Assembly: GCF_940670765.1 (NCBI RefSeq)
Contig: NZ_CALNVW010000031.1
Coordinates: 310,001-374,000, forward strand
Length of the DNA stretch: 64,000 nt
Direction of reading: 5' to 3'
DNA from: Streptomyces sp. A 4/2
GTDB taxonomy: Bacteria > Actinomycetota > Actinomycetes > Streptomycetales > Streptomycetaceae
Every line of letters begins with the position of its first letter. Positions within the stretch are counted from its first letter, which is position 1. Below, piece after piece: positions 47,076-55,657 of the stretch. A program made the translations under genes and the position numbers. A model generated the notes under the pieces. It saw only the letters and a list, made by a program, of their open reading frames with translations. It searched no databases and was not told the DNA's origin.

Positions 47076-47936
47076 TCACCGCACCGGCACGAACCGCACT
47101 GCCGTGCCCGGAGTCGCCTGGGCGGCGGCTGCGAGGGACGCGTGGGGTACGACCCCGATCACCGGGTACCCGCCGGTGGTCGGGTGGTCGTTGAGGAAGA
47201 CCACGGGGCGGCCGTCGGGGGGCACCTGGACCGCTCCCAGAACGACGCCCTCGCTCGGCAGTTCGCCCTGTCGGGCCCGTTCGAGGGCGGGGCCGTCGGT
47301 GCGCAGGCCGATGCGGTTGCTGTGCGGTGAGACCCGGTACCCGGCCGTGGCCAGGGTGCGCAGGGCGGCGGGGGTGAACCAGTCGTGGCGGGGGCCCAGC
47401 CGTACCGGCAGAACCAGGGACGCGGGCATGCCCGGCCACGGCACGGCGTCCGCCCGGCCCGGGGCCCCGTGGGGCGTGCCGAGCGGCAGTTCGTCTCCGT
47501 CGCGCAGCGGTGCGGGGCCGAGCCCGGAGAGGAGGTCGGCCGATCGGCTGCCGAGCACGGGTTCCGGGAGCAGACCGCCACCGAACGCCAGATAGCTGCG
47601 CACGCCCCGCGCGGCCGGATGCGCTTCGAGGACCGCACCGGCCGGGACGTGCACCGGTGCGCCCCAGGCGACGGGACGGCCGTCGACCGTGACGCGGCAG
47701 GGCGCACCCCCGACGACGGCGGTGGACGCCCGGTCCGGGCGGACCGCGCAGCCGGTGAGCGTGGTCTCCAGTACGGCGGCATCGGCCCGGTTGCCCGCCA
47801 GCCGGTTCGCCAACTGCCGGGCCGGGGCGTCCAGGGCGCCCGCGTGACCCACACCGAGGTGCGCGTATCCGGGGCGGCCGTCGTCCTGCACGGTGGTCAG
47901 GGCGCCGGCCCGGACCACCTGGAGCCGTGCCGTCAT
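47076..47936 (-). CDS. pxpC: 5-oxoprolinase subunit C (biotin-dependent carboxylase-like, KipA/PxpC)
   Basis: One of three subunits of the bacterial ATP-dependent 5-oxoprolinase, which opens 5-oxoproline to glutamate. It has 286 residues from the ATG at 47936, which overlaps the pxpB stop by four bases. AHS2-domain features are LQVVRAGALTTVQDDGRPGYAHLGVGHAGALD at the start, ANRLAGN, YLAFGGGL, SHSNRIGLRTDG-like VSPHSNRIGLR, and near the C-terminus VVFLNDHPTTGGYPVIG. It is the last gene of the pxpA-pxpB-pxpC operon. Confidence 0.9.
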   Translation of the reverse strand: MTARLQVVRAGALTTVQDDGRPGYAHLGVGHAGALDAPARQLANRLAGNRADAAVLETTLTGCAVRPDRASTAVVGGAPCRVTVDGRPVAWGAPVHVPAGAVLEAHPAARGVRSYLAFGGGLLPEPVLGSRSADLLSGLGPAPLRDGDELPLGTPHGAPGRADAVPWPGMPASLVLPVRLGPRHDWFTPAALRTLATAGYRVSPHSNRIGLRTDGPALERARQGELPSEGVVLGAVQVPPDGRPVVFLNDHPTTGGYPVIGVVPHASLAAAAQATPGTAVRFVPVR

Positions 47937-48604
47937 CCGCAGGTCTCCCTCGTACTCGCTTCGACGAACCGGACGCGGGTGCCCGGGGTGAGCAGCGCGG
48001 CGGGCTCGCGGGCCGGGTCCCACAGGCGGCCGGGGTCCGGCATCCGGCCGATGAGCTGCCAGCCGCCCGGTGAGGCGCGCGGGTACACGCCGGTGTGCGG
48101 CCCCGCCAGGGCCAGGGCTCCGGCCGGGACCTGGGTACGGGGGGTGGTGCGGCGAGGCACGTGGAAGCGTTCGGGGAGCCCCGTCAGATAGCCGAAGCCC
48201 GGCGCGAAACCGCTGAAGGCGACGCGGAATTCGGCGCCGCTGTGGATCCGGGACACTTCGTCGACGCCCACGCCCCACCGGGCGGCGACATCGGCGAGGT
48301 CGGGGCCGTCGTACAGCACCGGGATCTCCACCGCGTCGCCCGCGTCGCGCGGCAGCGGCGGTATCCGCCAGGAGACGAGGTCGGACGCGAGCCGCCCGGC
48401 GGCACCCGGGGGTATGTCCGGGATGCCGTCGAGCAGGACGGTCCTGGCGCCGGGAACGATCTCGCGTACGGCGGGGAGCTCACCGCGGGCGCGGCGGCGC
48501 AGCAGTTCGGCGTGGAAGGCCTCGGCGTGTGCGCCGGTGGCCAGTTCGACGAGCAGTGCGTGCCGGCCCGCGGGCAGGACCCGGACGTCGTCCCGGCCGC
48601 TCAT
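47933..48604 (-). CDS. pxpB: 5-oxoprolinase subunit B (allophanate hydrolase subunit 1-like, KipI/PxpB)
   Basis: A 223-residue AHS1-domain protein and partner of PxpC. The ATG at 48604 overlaps the pxpA stop by four bases. Recognisable segments are RVLPAGRHALLVEL at the N-terminus, the PVLYDGPDLADVAARWG stretch, VAFSGFAPGFGYLTGLPE and the late RTQVPAGALALAGPHTGVYPRASPGGWQLIGR, the hallmark of the family. Bacillus KipI with this fold inhibits the sporulation kinase KinA, but the adjacent pxpA and pxpC point to 5-oxoprolinase here. Confidence 0.92.
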   Translation of the reverse strand: MSGRDDVRVLPAGRHALLVELATGAHAEAFHAELLRRRARGELPAVREIVPGARTVLLDGIPDIPPGAAGRLASDLVSWRIPPLPRDAGDAVEIPVLYDGPDLADVAARWGVGVDEVSRIHSGAEFRVAFSGFAPGFGYLTGLPERFHVPRRTTPRTQVPAGALALAGPHTGVYPRASPGGWQLIGRMPDPGRLWDPAREPAALLTPGTRVRFVEASTRETCG

Positions 48605-49353
48605 GCGAACGCCCGGACGGTGACGCCGGCTGCTTCCAGGGCTGCTCTGACCCGGCGGGCCAGCTCCGCGGCGCCGGGGGAGTCGCCGTGCACGCACAGG
48701 GACCGGGCCCCGACCGGGATCCGGCTGCCGTCGGCGGCGGTGACGGCGCGGTCGACCGCCATGCCGACCGCACGGCGGACGACGGCAGGGGCGTCATGGA
48801 CGACCGCGTCGGGCTCGCCGCGCGGTACGAGGGTGCCCTGCCGGGTGTACGCACGGTCGGCGAAGGCTTCCTCGACGGCGTCGAGCCCCGCGGCCGACGC
48901 GTGCGCGAGCAGCTGCGAACCGGGCAGCCCGAGCACGGCGGGAGAGCCACCGGCCAGCAGCACGCCTTCGACCACCGCCGCGGCCTGGGTCTCGTCCCGG
49001 ACGGTGCGGTTGTAGAGGGCGCCGTGCGGCTTCACGTACGAGACGACCGACCCGGCGGCCTCGGCGAAGACGCGCAGCGCGCCGATCTGGTAGGCGACCT
49101 CGGCGGCCAGCTCGGCGGGCGGTACCTCCATGGAACGCCGTCCGAAACCGGCGAGATCCCGGTACCCGACATGGGCGCCGATCCGAACACCGCGGGCGGC
49201 GGCCGTCTCGCACACCCGGCGCATCACCGAGGCGTCGCCCGCGTGGAAACCGCAGGCGACGTTGGCGCTCGTCACGCAGGAAAGCAGGGCGTCGTCATCG
49301 GTGAGCTTCCACCGTCCGAAGCCTTCACCGAGATCCGCATTGAGGTCCATCAC
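48601..49353 (-). CDS. pxpA: 5-oxoprolinase subunit A (LamB/YcsF family, PxpA)
   Basis: A 250-residue TIM-barrel-like subunit of 5-oxoprolinase. Signatures are DLNADLGEGFGRWKLTDDDALL, TSANVACGFHAGDASVM, GAHVGYRDLAGFGRRSM, YVKPHGALYNRT and the C-terminal SLCVHGDSPGAAELA. The start is GTG (49353) or the adjacent ATG (49350). Neither has a ribosome binding site, so a leaderless transcript is possible. Overlapping starts with pxpB and pxpC show one coupled operon. A GntR/FadR-type operator lies 17-27 bases upstream. Confidence 0.93.
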   Translation of the reverse strand: MMDLNADLGEGFGRWKLTDDDALLSCVTSANVACGFHAGDASVMRRVCETAAARGVRIGAHVGYRDLAGFGRRSMEVPPAELAAEVAYQIGALRVFAEAAGSVVSYVKPHGALYNRTVRDETQAAAVVEGVLLAGGSPAVLGLPGSQLLAHASAAGLDAVEEAFADRAYTRQGTLVPRGEPDAVVHDAPAVVRRAVGMAVDRAVTAADGSRIPVGARSLCVHGDSPGAAELARRVRAALEAAGVTVRAFA

Positions 49354-49370
49354 ATGCGCACGCTAACGAA

Positions 49371-49381
49371 TTGTTCAACAA
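49371..49381. promoter_or_regulatory. Candidate GntR/FadR operator, pxpA side
   Basis: TTGTTCAACAA is palindromic around one base and fits the FadR-subfamily half-site pattern TnGTnnnACnA. It lies about 18 bases before the pxpA start, in the region expected for the promoter, and ~105 bases before the divergent GntR gene. The same element recurs at 50296-50306. Confidence 0.65.
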
Positions 49382-49485
49382 TCTGACAAGGGGTTGGCTT
49401 GGGAGCGGTCGCGTTCCTGCGATTGACTTGGCCCCGCCGCCCCGAGCGCGGCGCGCGGCGAGCGGCGGAGGAACAGGGGTCGGGC

Positions 49486-50199
49486 ATGGCGGAGACATCG
49501 GGCCGGGTTGTTCCGGACCTCACCGAACTGGCGGCGGACGGCGCCGCCCTGGCCGGAGCGGGCACGGCGGAGCGGGTCGCCTCCGTCCTCCGGGAACGGA
49601 TCACCGAGGGGTACTTCCCGCCCGGGAGCAGGCTCTCCGAGGAGAGCCTCAGCGGTGCGCTCGCCGTTTCCCGGAACACGCTGCGGGAGGCGTTCCGACT
49701 GCTCACCCATGAGCGGCTGCTCGAACACCGGCTCAACAAAGGGGTTTTCGTCCGGGTGCTCGCGGTGGCGGACCTGGTGGACATCTACCAGGTCAGGCTG
49801 CTGGTCGAGTGCGCGGCGCTACGGGCGCTGGGGGAGCCGCCGTACGCGCTGGAAGCGGCCGAAGCCGCGGTGGCCACCGGTGAGCGGGCCGCCGCGGTGG
49901 ACGACTGGGCGGCCTGCTCGACCGCCAACATCCGCTTCCACCAGGCGCTGGCGGGGCTGGCCGGCAGTCCCCGGGTGAACGAGCTGATGGGTAATGTGCT
50001 GGCCGAGCTGCGGCTGGCCTTCCACGTGATGGCGGACCCGCGCCGTTTCCACGAGCCGTATCTCACCCGGAACCGCGAGCTCGTGGACCGGCTGGCCGCG
50101 GGGGACGCGGCAGGCGCCGAACGCATGCTGGGTTTCTATCTGGAGGACTCCCGCCGTCAGCTCGCCGAGGCGTACGCGCAGCGGCTCGCGGCCGAGTGA
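49486..50199 (+). CDS. GntR-family regulator, FadR/FCD subfamily
   Basis: A 237-residue probable repressor. The ATG at 49486 gives MAETSGRVVPDL. The winged helix-turn-helix spans ~25-95: AERVASVLRERITEGYFPPGSRLSEESLSGALAVSRNTLREAFRLLTHERLLE is the typical GntR pattern. The FCD ligand-binding domain follows, with the Asp and His residues that usually bind a metal (DLVDIYQVRLLVE, NIRFHQALAGLA, HEPYLTRNRELVD). It sits between the pxp operon and the DUF969-DUF979-DUF2891 genes, and both flanking promoters carry the same palindrome. 5-oxoproline or a related acid is the likely effector by context. Confidence 0.88.
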   Translation: MAETSGRVVPDLTELAADGAALAGAGTAERVASVLRERITEGYFPPGSRLSEESLSGALAVSRNTLREAFRLLTHERLLEHRLNKGVFVRVLAVADLVDIYQVRLLVECAALRALGEPPYALEAAEAAVATGERAAAVDDWAACSTANIRFHQALAGLAGSPRVNELMGNVLAELRLAFHVMADPRRFHEPYLTRNRELVDRLAAGDAAGAERMLGFYLEDSRRQLAEAYAQRLAAE

Positions 50200-50295
50200 G
50201 GGCGGTGCGCACGGGGTCGGCGGTGTGAGACTTCGGGCGCCGGACGCCCCGTACGGCTCCTGCCGTCCGTTCTGTGATCGACGTCTCTTGTGCGT

Positions 50296-50306
50296 TTGTT
50301 GAACAA
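50296..50306. promoter_or_regulatory. Candidate GntR/FadR operator, DUF969 side
   Basis: TTGTTGAACAA, the reverse complement form of the pxpA-side element (identical apart from the central base's strand), located 74 bases before the DUF969 start codon. Flanking AAT/ATC bases are also partly shared between the two sites. Confidence 0.65.
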
Positions 50307-50380
50307 TCACTTAGGGTCTCGCGCAGCATCCCCCCGTCTGACCGGGACCGCAAGGTCCATGCGCGGAAGAAGGCCGACGC

Positions 50381-51112
50381 GTGATCGTTCTCCTCGGCGT
50401 GCTCGTGGTGATCCTCGGATTCGCCACGCGCCGCAACCCCCTCCTCGTGGTGGGAGCAGCCGGCATCGTGACCGGACTGCTCGGCAAACTGTCCCCGCAG
50501 GAAGTGCTGGCCGCGTTCGGCAACAACTTCGCCTCGGCCCGTTCGGTGACGGTATTCGTCATCACGCTGCCGGTCATCGGGCTGCTGGAGCGCTACGGCC
50601 TCCAGGAGCAGGCACGCAGCCTCATCGGGAAGCTCGGCAAGCTGACGACCGGCCGCTTTCTCGCGCTCTATCTGCTCATCCGCCAGCTCACCGCTTCCGT
50701 GGGGCTGACCAGCATCGGCGGCCCGGCGCAGAGCGTGCGTCCGTTGATCGCCCCGATGGCCGAGGCGGCCGCCGAGGCCAAGGCGGGGGGACCGCTGCCG
50801 CAGCGGCTGCGGGAGAAGATCCGCTCGCACGCCTCCGGCGCCGACACCATCGGCGTCTTCTTCGGCGAGGACTGTTTCATAGCCATCGGCTCGATCCTGC
50901 TGATCACCGGGTTCGTGAACTCGACCTACAACCAGCACCTGGAACCGCTGAGTCTGGCGCTGTGGGCCATTCCCTCCGCGGTCTGCGCCTTCGTCATCCA
51001 TGGCGCCCGGCTGCTGAACCTGGACCGCCAACTGGAGCGTGAACTCGCGGTCGTCGCCGCCGAGAACGAGCTCGCCGCCCACACCGCACGCAGCCCCGAG
51101 GACTCCAAGTGA
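50381..51112 (+). CDS. DUF969 family membrane protein (probable transporter component)
   Basis: A 243-residue, strongly hydrophobic protein with about five to six membrane helices, starting at GTG (50381). Family traits include the N-terminal VLLGVLVVILGFATRRNPLLVVG, the LLIRQLTASVGLTSIGGPAQSVRPLIAPMAEAAAE stretch and FFGEDCFIAIGSILLITGF. DUF969 proteins occur next to DUF979 proteins and pyroglutamyl peptidase or 5-oxoprolinase genes in other bacteria and are proposed to transport 5-oxoproline or a similar small acid. That role is inference. Its stop overlaps the DUF979 gene by four bases. Confidence 0.85.
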   Translation: MIVLLGVLVVILGFATRRNPLLVVGAAGIVTGLLGKLSPQEVLAAFGNNFASARSVTVFVITLPVIGLLERYGLQEQARSLIGKLGKLTTGRFLALYLLIRQLTASVGLTSIGGPAQSVRPLIAPMAEAAAEAKAGGPLPQRLREKIRSHASGADTIGVFFGEDCFIAIGSILLITGFVNSTYNQHLEPLSLALWAIPSAVCAFVIHGARLLNLDRQLERELAVVAAENELAAHTARSPEDSK

Positions 51113-52077
51113 TCAAGTCCGAGTACTTCTTCTGGCTGGTGGGCGCCGTCTTCCTGGTGATGGCCGCGCAGATGGCCAACGACCGGACCAACCCCAAACG
51201 CCTCGGTTCGGCCTCCTTCTGGGGTCTGCTGGGCGCGTCGTTCTTCTACTCGACCGGTGTGGTCGACACATCGCTTCCTGCCGAGCCGCTCGGCCTCGCC
51301 GTCCTCGTGCTGATCGTCCTCGGCGGATTCGGCTTCACCGGCAAGGGCGCCTCGCACACCCCGCCCCGCGAGGAGCGCGCCGCCTCGGCCGCCCGCTTCG
51401 GCAACAAGCTCTTCCTGCCGGCCCTCACCATCCCCGTCGTCGCGATGATCTGCGCGACGCTGCTGAAGAAGTGGAAGATCGGCGGCGAGCCGGTCCTGGA
51501 GCCGGGGTACGAGACCATCCTGGGGCTGGGCATCGGCGCGATCGCCGCGCTGGCCGTCGGCATGGTGGTGCTGCGGGAACGCCGCGTCGCGGTTCCGCTG
51601 CACGCGGGCCGCAACATGCTCGAATCCATGGGCTGGGCGCTGATCCTGCCCCAGCTGCTGGCCGTGCTCGGATCGATCTTCCAACTGGCGGGCGTCGGCG
51701 ACCAGGTGGGCCGGATCACCGAGGCGATCCTCCCCGAGGGCCAGCGCTTCATCGCCGTGGTCGTCTACTGCTGCGGCATGGTCCTCTTCACCATCGTCAT
51801 GGGCAACGCCTTCGCGGCCTTCCCCGTCATGACGGCCGCGATCGGCTGGCCCGTGCTCATCCAGCAGATGCACGGCAGCACCCCGGCGATCCTCGCCATC
51901 GGCATGCTGTGCGGCTTCTGCGGCACACTCGTCACCCCGATGGCCGCCAACTTCAACCTGGTCCCGGCCGCGCTGCTGGAACTCAAGGACCAGTACGGGC
52001 CCATCAAGGCCCAACTGCCCACCGCCGCAGCGCTGCTGGTCTGCAACATCGCCATCCTGGCCCTGTTCGCCTTCTGA
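51109..52077 (+). CDS. DUF979 family membrane protein (probable transporter component)
   Basis: A 322-residue protein with about eight to ten membrane helices, starting at GTG (51109) overlapping the upstream stop. It begins IKSEYFFWLVGAVFLVMAAQM, contains NMLESMGWALILPQLLAVLGSIF and VYCCGMVLFTIVMGNAFAAFPVM, and ends with GTLVTPMAANFNLVPAALLELKD, all characteristic of DUF979. Together with DUF969 it probably makes a two-part permease. The DUF2891 gene starts 50 bases after its stop with a strong ribosome binding site. Confidence 0.85.
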   Translation: MIKSEYFFWLVGAVFLVMAAQMANDRTNPKRLGSASFWGLLGASFFYSTGVVDTSLPAEPLGLAVLVLIVLGGFGFTGKGASHTPPREERAASAARFGNKLFLPALTIPVVAMICATLLKKWKIGGEPVLEPGYETILGLGIGAIAALAVGMVVLRERRVAVPLHAGRNMLESMGWALILPQLLAVLGSIFQLAGVGDQVGRITEAILPEGQRFIAVVVYCCGMVLFTIVMGNAFAAFPVMTAAIGWPVLIQQMHGSTPAILAIGMLCGFCGTLVTPMAANFNLVPAALLELKDQYGPIKAQLPTAAALLVCNIAILALFAF

Positions 52078-52127
52078 TCCCCGAGCGCCCCACCGCTGTC
52101 CCACCTCCCCCAAGGAGCGACCCCTCC

Positions 52128-53240
52128 ATGCCCCTCGCACCGTCCGTGCTTCCTTCCGAGTACGCGCTGCCGTTCGCCGAGCTGGCGCTCCACAACGTGG
52201 TCCGCGAGTACCCCAACGCCCCCGCCCACCTCTACGCGGGCCCCGAGGAGATCGTCGCGCCGCGCACCCTGCACCCGGCCTTCTACGGGTCGTACGACTG
52301 GCACTCCACCGTGCACATGCACTGGTTGCTCGTACGGCTGCTGCGCCGCTTCGGGTCCCAGGCCCTGAGCTCCCGGACCTCGGGCGACCAGGCCTCGGGT
52401 GACCAGGCCTCGGGCGACCGGATCCCGGACGCCCTGCCCGCGGCCGTCACGGCCCGGATCACCGAGGTGCTCGACACCCATCTGACCCCCGAGAACCTCG
52501 CCGTGGAGGCCGCGTACCTGCGCCGTCGCCCGTCGTTCGAGCGACCGTACGGCTGGGCCTGGTCGGTGGCGCTCGCCGCCGAGTGCCGTGCGCTCGGCGG
52601 TCCCGCCGGTGACCGCTGGGCCGACGCCCTGGCCCCGCTGGTGGACGCCGTCGGTGAACTGCTGACGGGCTGGCTGGCCAAGGCGACGTACCCGGTCAGG
52701 CACGGGGTCCACAACAACAGCGCCTTCGGTCTCGGACTCGTCCTGGACGCGGGCGCGGAGGCCGGACTGGCCGGTCCGGTGCTGGACGCGGTGACCGACC
52801 GGCTGCACGGCTGGTTCGCCGACGATCACGACGCCCCGCTCCACTGGGAGCCGTCGGGCCAGGACTTCCTCTCGCCCGCGCTCACCGAGGCGCACGCCAT
52901 GCTCCGGGTCCTGCCGCCCGCGGACTTCCCCGGATGGCTCGCCCGGTTCGTACCGTCGCTCACCGACGACACCCCGTGTTCCCTGCTCACCCCGCCGGTG
53001 ATCTCGGACCGCTCCGATCCGCAGATCGGACATCTGCTGGGGCTCGCCCTGAGCCGCGCCGCCGGTCTGCGGGCCCTGGCCGGAGCACTGCCCGAGGGCC
53101 CGGCCCGCGATGCCCTGGAGCGTTCCGTCGCCGCCCATCTGGCGACGGGCCTCCCGGCCGTCTCCTCCGGCGACTTCACCTCGGACCACTGGCTGGCCTC
53201 CTTCGCCACCCTGGCCCTGGACACCGCGCCGGGCCGCTGA
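52128..53240 (+). CDS. DUF2891 domain-containing protein
   Basis: A 370-residue soluble protein. The ATG at 52128 has AAGGAG ten bases upstream. It is helical and Ala/Leu-rich with conserved clusters HPAFYGSYDWHSTVHMHWLLVRLLRRF, RPSFERPYGWAWSVALAAE and HNNSAFGLGLVLD, and late SDPQIGHLLGLALSRA. The alternating conserved aromatic and His residues suggest an alpha/alpha barrel, but no activity is established. An in-frame 15-bp repeat (encoding Ser-Gly-Asp-Gln-Ala) occurs about 2.7 times at 52380-52419. The gene closes the accessory block before priA. Confidence 0.82.
   Translation: MPLAPSVLPSEYALPFAELALHNVVREYPNAPAHLYAGPEEIVAPRTLHPAFYGSYDWHSTVHMHWLLVRLLRRFGSQALSSRTSGDQASGDQASGDRIPDALPAAVTARITEVLDTHLTPENLAVEAAYLRRRPSFERPYGWAWSVALAAECRALGGPAGDRWADALAPLVDAVGELLTGWLAKATYPVRHGVHNNSAFGLGLVLDAGAEAGLAGPVLDAVTDRLHGWFADDHDAPLHWEPSGQDFLSPALTEAHAMLRVLPPADFPGWLARFVPSLTDDTPCSLLTPPVISDRSDPQIGHLLGLALSRAAGLRALAGALPEGPARDALERSVAAHLATGLPAVSSGDFTSDHWLASFATLALDTAPGR
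52380..52419 (+). repeat. 15-bp in-frame tandem repeat in the DUF2891 gene
   Basis: TCGGGCGACCAGGCC, TCGGGTGACCAGGCC and a partial TCGGGCGACC in a row. They encode SGDQA repeats in a loop, likely from recent slippage, and may vary in number between strains. Confidence 0.8.
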
Positions 53241-53312
53241 GCCCGTTCCCCACGGCGTCCGGCCGCTCGTCCGCCGGGCCGGATGTCAGTGGGGTCTGGT
53301 AGGAATTTGGCT

Positions 53313-55454
53313 GTGAGCAGCGACAACAAGCAGCCAGAGCCTCCTGACCGCGAGGCTCCCGAGCAGCTTGCGCTCATCCGGGAATCGGTGCGTACGGCCA
53401 AGGTGCCCCGCGCCAAACCACGCACCTGGCGGGGGGCCGCGCTCGCCAAGGAGCTTCCGGTGGCGCGGGTCGTGGTGAACAAGGGCGTGCTCCACCTCGA
53501 CCAGTTCTTCGACTACGCGGTACCGGAAGAACTGGACGAGGCGGCTCAGCCGGGTGTCCGGGTGCGGGTGCGGTTCGGCGCGGGGAGCCGCAATGTGCGA
53601 GACGGCCGCCGTGAGGGCGGCGGGCTCATCGACGGGTTCGTGGTCGAGCGCCGTGCCGAATCCGACTACGTGGGCCCGCTGGCCGCGCTCGCCGCCGTGG
53701 TGTCGCCCGAACCGGTGCTCGGCGCCGACCTGCTGGGGCTCGCCAGGGCAGTGGCCGACCGGTATGCGGGCAGCCTCGCCGATGTTCTGCAACTGGCCGT
53801 ACCGCCCCGCAACGCACGGGCCGAGGGAAAGCCGTCCCCCGAACCACTGGAGCCACCGCGGCCTCCGGACCCGGAGACCTGGGAGCGGTACGGACAGGGA
53901 CCGGGATTTCTGCGGGCACTCGCCTCCGGCGCCGCACCGCGCGCCGTATGGAGCGCGCTGCCCGGACCGCACTGGCCGCAGGAACTGGCGCGCGCCGTCG
54001 CCGCGGTGCTGTCCTCGGGACGCGGCGCCCTCGTCGTGGTACCCGACGGACGGTCCGCCGCGCGGGTGGACTCCGCGCTCACCGCCGTTCTCGGCGCGGG
54101 GCGGCACGCGCTGCTCACCGCGGACGCCGGGCCGGAGAAGCGGTACCGGCAGTGGCTCGCCGTGCGGCGGGGGGCGGTGCGGGCCGTGGTGGGCACCCGC
54201 GCCGCGATGTTCGCACCCGTTCAGGACCTCGGCCTGGTCGCCATCTGGGAGGACGGCGACTCCAGCCACAGCGAACCGCACGCACCGCTGCCGCACGCCC
54301 GCGAAGTGCTGCTGCTCCGGGCCGCGCACGACAAGTGCGGCTTCCTGCTGGGCAGTACGAGCTGCACGGTGGAGGCCGCCCAGCTCGTCGAGAGCGGCTG
54401 GGCCGCGCCCCTGGTGGCCGACCGGGAACAGGTCAGGGCCGCGGCGCCGCTGGTCCGCACCGTCGGCGACCTGGATCTGGCGCGGGACGAAGGGGCGAGG
54501 GCGGCCCGCCTGCCGAGCCTCGCCTGGCAGGCGGTGCGGGACGGGCTGAAGAGCGGCCCGGTACTGGTGCAGGTGCCGAGACGGGGGTACGTGCCCCGGC
54601 TGTCCTGCGAACGCTGCCGCACCCCCGCCCGGTGCGCGCGCTGCGCGGGCCCGCTGGAGGCCCCGGACGAACGGGCCCTGCGCTGCGGCTGGTGCGGGCA
54701 GGACGCGACCGGCTGGCACTGCCTCGAATGCGGTCACACGAGGCTGCGCGCGCAGGTCGTCGGCGCCCGGCGTACCGCGGAGGAGCTGGGACGGGCGTTT
54801 CCGGCGGTGCCGGTGCGGACATCCGGCCGTGACCAGGTGCTGGACACCGTGGACGGGCGGCCCGCGCTGATCGTCAGCACCCCGGGCGCCGAGCCGGTCG
54901 CCGAGGGCGGATACGCGGCGGCGCTGCTGCTCGACGGCTGGGCGATGCTCGGGCGGCCCGATCTGCGTGCGGGCGAGGAGGCGCTGCGGCGCTGGATCGA
55001 CGCCGCCTCCCTCGTACGGGGCCAGGGAGAGGGGGGCACCGTGGTCGTCGTCGCCGAGCCGACGCTGCGGCCCGTGCAGGCGCTGGTCCGCTGGGACCCG
55101 GTCGGGCACGCCGTGCGGGAACTGGCCGAGCGCGCCGAGCTGGGCTTCCCGCCCGTGTCCAGGATGGCCGCGGTGTCCGGGCGGCCGGAGACGCTGAGCG
55201 CGTTCCTCGACGCGGTCGACCTGCCGGGCGACGCGGAGGTGCTGGGACCGGTACCGGTACTGTCCCCCGATCCGAACCGGCCGCGCAGACCGGGCGACGC
55301 ACCGCCCGGCGAAAGCGTGGAACGGGCGTTGATCCGGGTGCCGCCGGGGAGCGGGGCGGCGCTCGCGGCCGCACTCAAGACGGCGCAGGCGGCGCGGCTG
55401 ACACGGGGCGGCGACCCCGTACGGATCAGGGTCGACCCGCCGGACATCGGCTGA
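53313..55454 (+). CDS. priA: Primosomal protein N' (PriA) lacking helicase ATPase motifs
   Basis: Replication restart protein family member of 713 residues from the GTG at 53313 (AGGAA upstream). The N-terminal DNA-binding domain (PVARVVVNKGVLHLDQFFDYAVPEEL and VRVRFGAGSRNVRDG) is well kept. The helicase core is degenerate: where Walker A should be the sequence reads GRGALVVVPDGRSA, with no GKT, and the DEAH-type box is replaced by WEDGDSSHSEPHAPLPHARE. The zinc-binding region keeps its cysteines (LSCERCRTPARCARCAGP from Cys432, then CGWCGQ and CLECG). Loss of ATPase motifs is usual in actinobacterial PriA, so it likely works as a DNA-binding loader rather than a helicase. Confidence 0.93.
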   Translation: MSSDNKQPEPPDREAPEQLALIRESVRTAKVPRAKPRTWRGAALAKELPVARVVVNKGVLHLDQFFDYAVPEELDEAAQPGVRVRVRFGAGSRNVRDGRREGGGLIDGFVVERRAESDYVGPLAALAAVVSPEPVLGADLLGLARAVADRYAGSLADVLQLAVPPRNARAEGKPSPEPLEPPRPPDPETWERYGQGPGFLRALASGAAPRAVWSALPGPHWPQELARAVAAVLSSGRGALVVVPDGRSAARVDSALTAVLGAGRHALLTADAGPEKRYRQWLAVRRGAVRAVVGTRAAMFAPVQDLGLVAIWEDGDSSHSEPHAPLPHAREVLLLRAAHDKCGFLLGSTSCTVEAAQLVESGWAAPLVADREQVRAAAPLVRTVGDLDLARDEGARAARLPSLAWQAVRDGLKSGPVLVQVPRRGYVPRLSCERCRTPARCARCAGPLEAPDERALRCGWCGQDATGWHCLECGHTRLRAQVVGARRTAEELGRAFPAVPVRTSGRDQVLDTVDGRPALIVSTPGAEPVAEGGYAAALLLDGWAMLGRPDLRAGEEALRRWIDAASLVRGQGEGGTVVVVAEPTLRPVQALVRWDPVGHAVRELAERAELGFPPVSRMAAVSGRPETLSAFLDAVDLPGDAEVLGPVPVLSPDPNRPRRPGDAPPGESVERALIRVPPGSGAALAAALKTAQAARLTRGGDPVRIRVDPPDIG

Positions 55455-55657
55455 GCTGAGGCCTCCGGAGCTCAACCGAGCCGCAGTTCTCCGGGAGTTC
55501 GGCCGGGCCGGGGTCCCCGGGACACCGGCCGGGGCGAAGTGCGCGAGAAGCACCGGCCGAGGCATGCCGCACCGTCCACCACCCCGCGGCGGGCGGCCGA
55601 ACGCACGGCTGCCCCCGGCGCGGTCGACGCAGGGGGCAGCGGAGGTGGGGTGACGGG

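Noticed and set aside
47933..48604. PxpB as a KipI-type sporulation kinase inhibitor
   Set aside because: KinA-type phosphorelay is absent in Streptomyces, and overlapping pxpA and pxpC genes indicate the 5-oxoprolinase role.
52380..52419. CRISPR-like or regulatory repeat in the DUF2891 gene
   Set aside because: It is a simple in-frame 15-bp tandem expansion within a coding region, with no spacers.
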